From Onthophagus taurus (lineage: Eukaryota; Arthropoda; Insecta; Coleoptera; Scarabaeidae): 64,000 nucleotides of DNA. The position numbers were made by a program, and so were the translations under genes. Location: contig NC_091970.1 of assembly GCF_036711975.1 (NCBI RefSeq), forward strand, positions 813,501 to 877,500, read 5' to 3'. The notes under the pieces were generated by a model, which was not told the DNA's origin, did no database searches, and worked only from the letters and a program-made list of their open reading frames with translations. Of the stretch, positions 27,101 through 35,400 are shown piece by piece; position 1 is the first letter of the stretch, and each line of letters opens with the position of its first letter.

Positions 27101-29736
27101 TTTAACTTTAATATTAATGGAAATACAATCACTTCCGGTTTGAAACGTCAACGTCAATTTTGACATATTTGTCATTTTCATTAAAAAACCTTTAAAATGA
27201 GTCCAAAAATGACGCACTTATCTCAAAAAACAAAAAAGTTAGAATCAAAAACATTAAACCCGAAGTTAGCAACAATGAAGATAGCAATTTAAGTTTTAAA
27301 TATTAAAATCAACCTCAATTTTTAATTTTTTTTTATTATATTTTTGTTTTTGTGACAAATATTAAGATACTTTATAAAAATGAAGAATATGTCAAAATGA
27401 CATTGACATTTCAAACCGGAAGTTGCTTATATCTCGACTAATATTGGAATTAAACGTATCATGTGTGAACTCATTTTAAAGGATTTTTCACGACGATTAC
27501 AGACATGTCAAAATTGTCGTTGACATTTTTAACCGGAAGTTGACCATAACTTCATTAATATTGAAGATAAATATGTCGTGTTTGTATTCATTTTAAAGGT
27601 TTTTTAATGAAGATTATAAATATGTCAAAATTGAGGTTGACATTTCAAACTGGCAGTTGTTATATAAGAAACAAATGGATAACTTCACAGTGTTATTTCA
27701 TGACGTATTCTTTATTAAAAAAAACCTTTAAAATGAGTCCAAACGACGCATTTATCTCAAAAAACCAAAATATTCGAACTTCATAAAAAATCCTTTAAAG
27801 TGAGTCCAAACTCGACATATTTAACTATAATATTAATGGAAATACAATCACTTCCGGTTTGAAACGTCAACGTCAATTTTGACATATTTGTCATTTTCAT
27901 TAAAAAAGCTTTAAAATGAGTTCAAAGATGACGCACTTATTTCAAAAAACAAAAAAGTTTGATTTAAAAACATTAAACCCGAAGTTAGCAACAATGAAGA
28001 TAGCAATTTAATTTTTAAATATTAATACCAACCTCAAATAATACCAAATCAATCGCTATAATTTAACATAAACATTTTATCTTAATCAACTTTTGTTGTA
28101 CATTGCTCAGAAAGGCCACTTTACCTCCAACAGTTAACTTCTTGCGTTAACTTTGGTACTTTGAGGACATTTGACGTAAAACTTGGTTATAATTGGAATT
28201 TGAGTTCAAAAATTTATTGTCAATTATACCTTACGGGGACACACTGTATTATAAGGTAGTCGTGGGCAAATTTTTTTTTTAATAAATTTTTGAATAAACT
28301 TTAAATGTCAATGTGACAAAAATTCAATGTTACCAACTTCACAACAATTTGTCAAAATTAAATGTTAATTTTATGAAACGTCATGTTTTTTTTACGAAAA
28401 TTAATTAATGTATGCTTAAATCATATGAAAATAGTTATTTATGATACATTAATAATAATGAAGGCGATTTCCCCCAATTCTATCGCTGGCAAACTTTAAG
28501 AAAGTCCGACCGAACTAATATAGTAGTCAATTTCGAAAACATTCTCGAAATCTGTAATACCGACCCAACCGACCATTATATCTATTCGGTAAGACTACAA
28601 TAATAAGTTTTGACTTTTGACACATTAAAAGTGAGGTTAGATTTTTATATTAAAATCGTTTATTAAAAGGTGTCATTAATGAATGATTTTGTATACATTT
28701 ATAAATCATATAAATACACGCTCGACGGAAAAAGGAATTTATTTAAAATTGAATTAAATTGACGTTTTTTGAAATTTTGACGTTTCAAATAATTATTATT
28801 AATCTGTTAAGTTGATTATCCGTAAATAATGATTATTCACTTTGTGAAAAATAATTATTATAAGTTAGTCGTGGACAAATTTATTTATTTAAATAAATTT
28901 TTGAATAAAGTTTAAACGTCAATGTGATACAAGTTCAATATAACCAACTGTAACCAACTTCACAACAATTTGTCATAATTAAATGTCAATTTTATGAAAC
29001 GTCATACTTTTTTACAAAAATTAATTTATGCTTATTAATTTTGGCGCCTGCCTTATTAATAATAATAATAATTTATGTCGGTGCTGTATTATTTGGTATT
29101 AATTTAATTATTTTATAGGGAAATAGTAGTTTGGCAAGACGCATGGATTTATCATGTACAAATTGCGGTACGCGAACGACAACGATTTGGCGACGAAATC
29201 TAAAAGGTGAAATGGTTTGCAACGCTTGCGGTTTATACTTTAAATTGCACGGGGTGGATAGGCCGCATACGATGCGACGAGACACGATTCATACGAGACG
29301 CAGGAGACCCAAAATTGATCGGAGAGCGGAAGGGGAACGACAAAGAGGTCGGTTTTAATTCATTCGCCAATCAATCTAATAATAAATATAACGTATAATT
29401 TTAGCAGCGATTGCGCCAAAAAAAGACGCCGAAGACCTCCTAAGCGCTCTTCGCAAACAATTACAACCCCACCTGGTTATGGCACTTCAAGGACACAAGA
29501 ATCTCAATTACCCGAATATGCAAGTAACTAGTGACAATATTTATAACGTAAGTTATTAAAAAAAAAGATAATAAAAAAATAAAAAAGATTCATTTTAGTC
29601 TTCGAGTTATAAACCGATTGAAACTGTTAAATCTCCGTCGGAATCTGTACCAGACGAGCCGGACGAAGAAGATCATTATCGAGATTTGCCCTTAAATTTA
29701 GTGGCAACTCAAATGGCGGAAACGGAAACTAATTAA
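3177..29736 (+). CDS. GATAd: ZAD + single GATA zinc finger transcription factor (GATAd-like)
   Basis: Six coding exons: 3177-3314, 9249-9401, 20498-21367, 29119-29347, 29405-29547 and 29599-29736. Phases agree throughout and give 556 residues. Exons 1-2 encode a ZAD (zinc-finger-associated domain, an insect dimerisation module) with the Cys pairs C12/C15 (VCRLC) and C58/C61 (ICQRC). Exon 3 is a long acidic, Ser/Pro-rich, probably disordered linker (residues about 98-387). Exon 4 carries one GATA finger, C400-x2-C403-x17-C421-x2-C424, followed by the basic tail HTRRRRPK. Exon 6 ends in an acidic stretch and DLPLNLV, which resembles but does not match the CtBP-binding PxDLS motif. The finger resembles arthropod GATAd more than pannier, serpent or grain by memory of the family; the name is provisional. 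The introns are very long and repeat-filled, and one contains an antisense gene. A distal AATAAA lies at 30956-30961. Confidence 0.8.
3315..4440 (+). other. Proximal part of ZAD-GATA intron 1, CpG-rich patch
   Basis: After the GTAGGT donor the sequence stays GC- and CpG-rich from about 3490 to 3830, including CCCGGGACC and CTCGGCGAGG stretches, then becomes AT-rich. This is unusual for the surrounding introns and suggests a downstream promoter or enhancer portion. No coding exon with consistent splice sites was found here. Confidence 0.4.
4660..5195 (+). pseudogene. Decayed hAT-family transposase fragment
   Basis: Disjoint reading frames resemble the core of hAT (ZBED-type) transposases in the right order. 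They read [14 protein letters not shown], then [19 protein letters not shown], then, near 5030-5190, [18 protein letters not shown] and [12 protein letters not shown]. The last corresponds to the family's conserved QDVPTRWNST block. Stops and frameshifts interrupt every segment, so it cannot encode a protein. Terminal inverted repeats were not identified. Confidence 0.7.
5197..5650 (-). pseudogene. Tc1/mariner-like transposon end with decayed transposase C-terminus
   Basis: A CAGGGTGTCCCGCAACG terminus follows a TA at 5195-5196. About 240 bases inward, on the minus strand, lies the end of a transposase frame (stop at 5441-5443). It reads [10 protein letters not shown] and [16 protein letters not shown], a recognisable C-terminus of insect Tc1/mariner-like transposases. 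Further in, a degraded [11 protein letters not shown] segment resembles the region around the second catalytic Asp. The two parts are separated by an internal deletion and a stop. It is important because it ties the CAGGGTG termini seen elsewhere in the window to a transposase type. Confidence 0.6.
5985..6305 (-). pseudogene. Decayed non-LTR reverse transcriptase fragment
   Basis: The minus strand reads, with frame changes, [10 protein letters not shown] (compare the family's IDFKQAYDS), then [17 protein letters not shown], then IVAHADDW in place of the catalytic YADD box. The order of these blocks fits an RTE/craft-like reverse transcriptase. Internal stops make it a fossil. Confidence 0.55.
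6306..7429. other. ZAD-GATA intron 1: TA-CAGGGTGG end and a CpG-rich island at about 6900-7260
   Basis: A TACAGGGTGGTTGTG terminus at about 6395 marks another foldback-type element whose partner end was not found. From about 6900 to 7260 the sequence is unusually CpG-dense for this intron (for example GTAGCGTCGATGCGTCGTC and CCGCGACGTCGAGCC). No spliced exon could be supported, so a cis-regulatory element is the plainest reading. Confidence 0.35.
7430..8274. mobile_element. Non-autonomous DNA element with CAGAGTGTT ends
   Basis: The left end TA/CAGAGTGTTCATATTC (7430) pairs with the right end AAACACTCTG/TA (8274). A second CAGGGTGATCTAAATTAATG terminus lies inside at about 7606, suggesting nested insertion. 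The interior around 7920-8030 is the reverse complement of a module at 56.6-57.1 kb (AAGTATCCTCTTTGTAATGC against GCATTAAAAAGAGGATACTT), so both belong to one family. There is no coding capacity. Confidence 0.55.
8460..9170. other. CpG-rich segment upstream of ZAD exon 2
   Basis: This segment has many CG dinucleotides and overlapping open frames on both strands, none with family resemblance or convincing splice signals. It lies just before the second ZAD exon. It could be an internal promoter or an enhancer. The open frames look like a by-product of raised GC content. Confidence 0.3.
9621..10249. mobile_element. 629-bp foldback element, TA target duplication, CAGGGTGTCC ends
   Basis: The left arm begins TA/CAGGGTGTCCAAATTTCGATGGG and the right arm ends CCCATCGAAATTTGGACACCCTG/TA. 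Nearly the whole element is palindromic, with arms meeting near 9920 at GTCATCACGGTTTTTGAG and its reverse complement. Arms differ at scattered sites. There is no open frame of note. The TA flank suggests Tc1/mariner-type mobilisation. Confidence 0.8.
10405..10650. repeat. Degenerate minisatellite of TTTGACGTTTCAATGTCATT-like units
   Basis: About ten imperfect copies of a 20-25 bp motif combining TGTCATT with a GACGTTT or GATGTTT core stand in tandem. Spacing and sequence vary, so this is an old, drifting minisatellite within the ZAD-GATA intron 2. Confidence 0.6.
11047..12356. mobile_element. 1.31-kb foldback element, TA target duplication, CAGGGTGGTTC ends
   Basis: The left end TA/CAGGGTGGTTCAAATTCGATG mirrors the right end CATCGAATTTGAACCACCCTG/TA. 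Inverted arms continue inward for hundreds of bases, including GACAGGTCTATTTGTTATTG with its near-complement at about 11935, and TTTACAGTTTCCTGTAAATAA with its counterpart at about 11855. The unpaired centre (about 11490-11840) contains a TAGATGGCGCTCAT motif. No transposase is encoded. Confidence 0.75.
12498..12628 (+). repeat. Isolated diverged monomer of the 175-bp satellite
   Basis: This stretch reads ACTGGAAAAAGCAACAAATTC, then TTCGTATTTTTCTCGATATC, then AATATTGTTAAGAAATAAAATTTGCTACAAC. It aligns in order and orientation with one monomer of the satellite at 14.6-19.0 kb. It lies on the far side of LRR exons 2-3 from the array. Confidence 0.7.
12646..12824 (+). repeat. Four copies of GTCAC[A/G]CCCGTTAC
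   Basis: The 14-mer occurs at 12646-12659, 12767-12780, 12789-12802 and 12811-12824. The last three are spaced 22 bases apart. Only position 6 varies (A or G). The cluster lies just beyond the 3' end of the antisense LRR gene. Confidence 0.8.
12955..20216 (-). CDS. Leucine-rich repeat single-pass membrane protein, nested antisense in the ZAD-GATA intron
   Basis: Three coding exons on the minus strand: 20199-20216, 13222-14412 and 12955-13164. All junctions are phase 0 and the product has 472 residues. The 18-base first exon gives MLFHLS, which with exon 2 (VIATFLILF) forms a signal peptide; an ATG at 14193 would drop both that and the N-terminal cap. Residues about 33-55 form a Cys-rich LRR N-cap (LCSFCKC). 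About ten LRRs follow ([33 protein letters not shown]), then an LRR C-cap with CDC and two later Cys. Exon 3 holds a transmembrane segment ([20 protein letters not shown]) and a tail of about 35 residues. Several N-glycosylation sequons are present. A minus-strand AATAAA lies at 12898-12903. The architecture suits a cell-surface receptor or adhesion protein. I cannot assign a named family. Intron 1 contains the 175-bp satellite. Confidence 0.85.
14600..18965 (+). repeat. 175-bp satellite array with 1,050-bp higher-order repeat
   Basis: About 25 head-to-tail monomers of 175 bp. GTTACCATGAACTAC recurs at 14791, 14966, 15141, 15316 and onward. A variant monomer (CAATATCTATGCCTCTGAGTGC with AAGAGAACAATATTGTTAAG) recurs exactly 1,050 bp apart at 14671, 15721 and 16771, followed each time by the same order of monomer variants. 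This is a six-monomer higher-order repeat. Edge monomers at about 18690-18965 are more diverged, as expected for array margins. Short open frames here arise from the repeat and are not genes. Confidence 0.93.
18966..20198. other. Unassigned part of LRR intron 1 / ZAD-GATA intron 2
   Basis: AT-rich sequence between the satellite edge and the LRR first exon. A 78-codon open frame at 19424-19660 has no recognisable domain, and I do not call it a gene. GT-TAAT-like motifs are scattered, with no clear repeat. Confidence 0.3.
21745..28030. repeat. 755-bp satellite array built from inverted ACCGGAAGT modules
   Basis: ACTTCCGGTTTGAAACGT recurs at 21858, 22612, 23368, 24111, 24867, 25621, 26376, 27131 and 27850. 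This gives about eight units of roughly 755 bp; one is 13 bp shorter and the last about 36 bp shorter. Each unit holds direct and inverted versions of a module of about 100 bp: CATTTTAAAGG, TTTAATGAAGATTAC, ATGTCAAAATTG, GTTGACATTT and ACCGGAAGT. Units can therefore fold on themselves. Neighbouring units are nearly identical, which indicates recent amplification. The array occupies most of ZAD-GATA intron 3. Confidence 0.92.
28031..29118. other. Distal ZAD-GATA intron 3
   Basis: AT-rich sequence with two related stretches, at about 28255-28380 and 28855-29010. Both carry TAGTCGTGG.CAAATTT, then TTGAATAAA.TTTAAA.GTCAATGTGA, then CACAACAATTTGTCA. They look like two copies of one short dispersed repeat. 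No coding sequence is seen before the GATA finger exon. Confidence 0.45.
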
Positions 29737-31180
29737 ATAAATTTGCAACAAATAATGTACTTAGAATGAGGATGAGTCTCTTATTTAAAAGGAAAAGAAT
29801 ACTCTTTATTTAACTCTAAACTTGTAACAAATCGTTAGTGCCTAAACAATAATTAATTAACACTTCCTCGGTATTAATTTGTATTATTAATTAACCCTTA
29901 ACTTAACCTCAAAACGTCAAATATGTCAAAATTAAATTATTTTCTAACCTAACTTTATTGATTAAAAAGGTTTCAAGGGTTAATTATTGTATTAAATTTT
30001 TTTATAGCTTTAACATCTAACTGTTTTTTTTGTATTACCTAAAAGAGCTTACTAAGAAGTAATAAGGATTATCTAACTTGATAAGACCAGTTAATAAAGA
30101 AGAGAACTTTTTTATACCAGTGAACTCTTTACAATTTACTTATTAATTATTAAATTAATTATTATATATTTTTTGTACATAGTTTTACCTTATTTTTTAT
30201 CGTACGTTATAATCTGATCAATGTTGTAATATTATTATGGTGAATACTCGTTTTTTTTTTCTTTTTTTGCCAATGTGTTTAATAACTTTTTGTCTTTATG
30301 AAAAACGAAAATAACATTAACACAAACACACCTTAGTTTTTATACTGTTTTTTAGTTGTTAAGAAAAAATTTAAAAAATGTAATGAGCAATAATGGCAAT
30401 ACTTATTATTATTATTGTCGATTTATTATTATTAATTAATTAATTAATTAATTACTCAGTCTTTCTATTAGATTGTCTTTTCTATTATTTTGTCGTTCGT
30501 TCGTTTTTTTTTCTTTTTATTTTATGATAATAGAAAAAAAAAGTAACCCAGTAGTATTAACATTCGAGTGATATTTCTAACGTATTTAACAATTATTTTT
30601 TAATTATTATTATTTTTTAATTAATTAGTTAACTTATTGCAACCCAAAATCAGTATTGTATACGTTTTTATACTTAAAACATTTTTTTTTTGAACGACCG
30701 CCTTAGTCTTTAGGAACTTTTCACACATAATAATTTATGTTGGCAGCTCTCCTAATAACAACAAAAAAATGAACAAAATAATACTCATTTTTGCGCCTAT
30801 TATTATTATTATTGTTACCCCCTTTTTTGCGAATCTCAATGATTGTTCTCTGTTTTTCATCTTTTATAATATTATATAGAAATTATGCGTATTACAATGT
30901 ACAGTTGGTATTAATTGTAATAAGCCTTGTTGATCACCTTTAGCGTTTTTTTTATAATAAATTGAGAGTGATCTGTACAACTAATAATGATGATGATGAC
31001 TTAACAGATTGGCTAGTAGTGTTAAAATATTTTTTTACAAATAAATATGGCTGCTAAATAACCTTTTGATGTTTAATTTATAATCAATTTTAATAAGTGA
31101 ATTGGGTTGCCTATCTTTACCTTCACTTCATTATAGGCATAGATGTCACTATTTTGACATTTCGTTTTAGTCGATCAGCC
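29737..31180 (+). other. 3' UTR and flank of the ZAD-GATA gene
   Basis: The region is very AT-rich, with ATTA and TTATTATTATT runs. Candidate polyadenylation signals include AATAAA overlapping the stop region (29736-29741) and a distal one at 30956-30961. The long, AU-rich, ATTTA-containing stretch resembles a regulated 3' UTR. There is no open frame of interest. Confidence 0.45.
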
Positions 31181-31220
31181 ATTTTATCTCCATACACTTC
31201 AGTGCGATTATTCCATTATT

Positions 31221-31641
31221 ATGGCAGCGATTTTAAGCCATAGCGTACGCCGTTATTTAGCCACAACGGCTGCAAGAAATGCTGCTCGCGTGGAAGGCCC
31301 ATCGGCGGTTTCGGGAGGACATGAAGGTAAATTTTAAATTTTGAGGTTATGTTATATAACTTGCTCCCAATGTTTTAATTCCTTTTATCTAAAATATAAT
31401 CTTTAAATATCTTTTAGGTGGATTCAAGATGTGGCGTAGCTTATCTTTCTTCGTAGCTTTCCCGGCGATTGCTTTATGCGGAGTTAATTGTTATATTACC
31501 CACGAACACCTTGATGCTCCTGAGTTCGTTAAATACGATCATTTACGTCTACGTTCGAAGAGATTCCCGTGGGGTGATGGACAAAAGTCTTTATTCCATA
31601 ATCCCCACACCAACGCATTACCTGATGGTTATGAACACTAA
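31221..31641 (+). CDS. COX6A: Cytochrome c oxidase subunit 6A, mitochondrial
   Basis: Two exons, 31221-31326 and 31418-31641, joined in phase 1, give 109 residues. The N-terminus (MAAILSHSVRRYLATTAAR) is a basic, Ser/Thr-rich mitochondrial presequence. The mature part has the COX6A signature: one transmembrane helix (LSFFVAFPAIALCGVNCYI), then KRFPWGDGQKSLFHNPHTN, a highly conserved C-terminal block, ending LPDGYEH. Subunit 6A is a nuclear-encoded regulatory subunit of complex IV in the inner mitochondrial membrane. Length is normal for the family and nothing is missing. A polyadenylation signal lies at 31710-31715. The gene is compact, in strong contrast to the repeat-swollen genes on either side. 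The Drosophila counterpart is named levy. Confidence 0.95.
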
Positions 31642-31979
31642 ATTGTATTGATGTGGTTAGAAAACAACATAGAAAGTTTTGTATATTGTTAAGTTGCTTG
31701 ATTTAATTAAATAAATTAAATACTAGATGTAATTATTTTATTCTACCACATTTTTATTAATTTAAAAAAGGATTATATAAAAAATGTTTAAATTAATCGA
31801 TAAGAGATGGCGCTACGAATAGCAATTCAAATTTGCCGCTAAATTCTTGATTTATGAATTTTAGGATTTAAGTGCTCCTAATACAACACTTTTAATTAAT
31901 ATTAAATAATAAAAGAAGTAATTCTCAACATAAAAATAACATTATTATTTATTATAATAATAACATTATTTTCTAATTG

Positions 31980-32414
31980 AATTTTAAAAATATCTTCGTC
32001 CAACAACAATCGGTGCGCGTCTGAGACCACGAAGAAGAGACGACAGGTGATCCGCGTTTCTACTAACTGCACAAAGAGTCTTCCCTAAGTGGGGACAGTT
32101 GGTTGTTCACGCTTCTGGCTCTCTGCACTGCAACAGTTTTCAGTCCATCGCAAGACGTCGCGAAGATATCTTGCTCTCTTTCCATAAATTCAAAAATACA
32201 CCTAACACAATAAAATAAAAAAAAATCTCATTAACAATTAAATTAAGTAAAAAAAAACCTTGACATAATTATTTAAAAAAAAATGATAACTCATCAATTA
32301 AATTAAAAATAACACTAATAATAATAATAACAACACGATGAATTATAATTTTTTGTTGGGTCGAGAAAGATTTTTTAAAATAAGAATGAAGTATTTGTTT
32401 TGATTGAGTACTCG
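31980..32414 (+). promoter_or_regulatory. Putative promoter and 5' leader for calpain first exon 1a, with a five-codon upstream ORF
   Basis: This GC-richer stretch contains an arthropod-type initiator match TCAGTC at 32140-32145 in an otherwise AT-rich area. A short upstream frame, ATG at 32386 to TGA at 32401-32403 (five codons), ends 11 bases before the main ATG at 32415. It could lower translation of the exon-1a form. TATA and DPE elements were not found. Confidence 0.35.
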
Positions 32415-35400
32415 ATGAGTGCGATGCCTCAAATAACCGGAAGAAATACGAACGGAAGTGGAATTTTGGGACTGAACGGTGGTGTGTATCATGGGGCGTC
32501 GAACGGTTTTGTGCCTCATTTCATCCAGAACGGACACGCTAAAACTAACGGACACATTGGAAAAGGTAAACGTTTTAAAAATTCATTTTTTACTTAAATT
32601 ATAAAGAATACGATTGAATTAATCGATAATTAACTATAAAATTAATTTCAAATTAGTTTTGGTTTTCGACTTTTTATTATTTTATAAAAGATAATTTTCT
32701 TTTCATCATTAATTATTAGTTTTATATTGTTAAATTATTATTATTTACGCATGATTACTAAAACAATAAAGATTTAGACATTAAGGTTAAATTTTAAAAG
32801 GCGATATTCAAAATTTATTACGTGTTTGTATTAATAGATGGCGCTCGACACCTGCTCTCCTTTTCCAGGGCTCGTGGAAGTCCAGAATATTTCTTGTTGA
32901 CATTTTGAACGATTCCATTTGCTTTAAATTTGTTTGCACTTCCAATAACATTTTAGGACAAACTTTGTTGATATTCTGCCTTACCGTGATTAATTAATTA
33001 CACCTGCAATACAAAAAAGGCAGAATGTTAGTGACAGTTAAAGTGTGACTACATTTTTTGAGACAGCCTGTATAACCCTCTCAAATCAATCTGTATTTTC
33101 ACTCAACCTAAAGAGAAAAATTGCTTCCATACTTGAAAGTGACTAACACTAGATTAACTTCAGTTATAAAACTTCTATTATATAATAACTAACTTCAAGT
33201 TTAAAATGTCAACCTCAATTTTGACATATTTGTAATCTTCATTAAAAATCCTTTAAAATGAGTCCAAGCTCGACATATTTAACTTTAATATTAATGGAAA
33301 TACAATCACTTCCGGTTTGAAACGTCAACGTCAATTTTGACATATTTATCATCTTCATTAAAAAACCTTTAAAATGAGTCCAAACATGACGTATTTATCT
33401 CAAAAAACAAAAAAGTTAGAATAAAAAACATTAAACCCGAATATTTTTGTTTTGTGACAAATATTACTATTGACATTGACATTTCAAACCGGAAGTTGCT
33501 TATACCTGGAGTAATATTGGAATTAAACGTATCATGTTGGACTCATTTTAAAGGATTTTTCACGACGATTACAAATATGTCAAAATTGACGTTGACATTC
33601 TTAACCGGAAGTTGACCATAACTTCATTAATATTGAAGATAAATATGTCGTGTTTGTACTCATTTTAAAGGATTTTTAATGAAGATTACAAATATGTCAA
33701 AATTGACGTTGACATTTTTAACCGGAAGTTGACCATAACTTCATTAATATTGAAGATAAATATGTCGTGTTTGTACTCATTTTAAAAGATTTTTAATGAA
33801 GATTATAAATATGTCAAAATTGACGTTGACATTCTTAACCGGAAGTTGACCATAACTTCATTAATATTGAAGATAAATATGTCGTGTTTGTACTCATTCT
33901 AAAAGATTTTTAATGAAGATTACAAATATGTCAAACTTGACGTTGACATTCTTAACCGGAAGTTGACCATAACTTCATTAATATTGAAGATAAATATGGC
34001 GTGTTTGTACTCATTTTAAAGGAATTTTAATGAAGATTACAAATATGTCAAAATTGAGGTTGACATTTTAAATCTGAAGTTAGCAACAATGAAAGTAACA
34101 ATTTAATTTTTAAATATTAATACCAACCTGAATTTTTTATTTCTTTTTATTATATTTTTGTTTTTGTGATAAATATTAAGACATTTTATAACAATTAAGA
34201 ATATGTCAAAATGACATTGACATTTCAAACCGGAAGTTGCTTATATCTCGAGTAATATTGGAATTAAACGTATCATGTTTGGACTCATTTTAAAGGATTT
34301 TTCACGACTATTACAAATATGTCAAAATTGACATTCTTAACCGGAAGTTGATCATAACTTCATTAATATTGAAGGTAAATATGTCGTGTTTGTACTCATT
34401 TTAAAAGATTTTTAATGAAGATTATAAATATGTCAAAATTGAGGTTGAGATTGTTTTATTATTGTTCACTTGACGTTTCAATTAAGTGAACGAGCGTAAA
34501 TGCGATAGAACATATGTAAAATATACATCTACCTATGTAAAATTTTTCTAATGTATTTATCATCTGCAGAAATGAACAACTATAACCTCTATCTGTAAGT
34601 TAGGTTAAGTGTTAGCTTCTCGACACCTTTTAAATTCCTTATTTTTATTTTATATTTATTCTTATATCTTAATATATCTTCTCAATCCTATTTTTGTTGC
34701 CACAACTCCTATAAGTTTTTAGACGTTGTGATAATACCAAGTATTGATCTTATTACTCCATAACTCTTAATTAATTGGTTGAAATTTCATGTATTTTGAA
34801 TGTATTTAAAGAAAAAGTGTAGATCTTGAAAAAGTTTTCGAAAATAAAGAAAAAAAGAACGAAATTGAAGAAGTATCAAGATATCTTATGGGCAATTAAT
34901 TGTTACTCCGGTGTTCCTCGGGACAACTTTATTGGCGCGATGAGAGCAACCGCGGGTAGATACGAGGTTCCAAGAAGAAGTACCGAAGGCCCATTTGCAT
35001 CTTCGGGGGCCTCGTTTTGCATAGATCGACAGTTAAACTGAGTCGTCTGCTCTAAATAACTACTTCGTCGACGACTTCATAAAGTCATCCTCCGCAGATA
35101 TCTATCTAAATAAAATTTATTTCAAAATCATTTTTTATGATAGATATCATTAAGGTTTGAATCGAAATCATAATACACAGTCAATTAAGTCGTTGAGTTA
35201 ACTCTATAGTAGTTATTAATTTTTTTCATCTCAACATTTGTAGTTCTAAAATTACCATCGAAACTAATTGCATCCCAAGCGATTAGTCACGGGTACCTGC
35301 AAACTTGGTGCCGATGCGGTTATTATTGCGGTTCGTCTTGAAAAATTTGCGTACACACTATTTTTTTATCGCAGCTTTAATTAGCGAAACGATTTATTAC

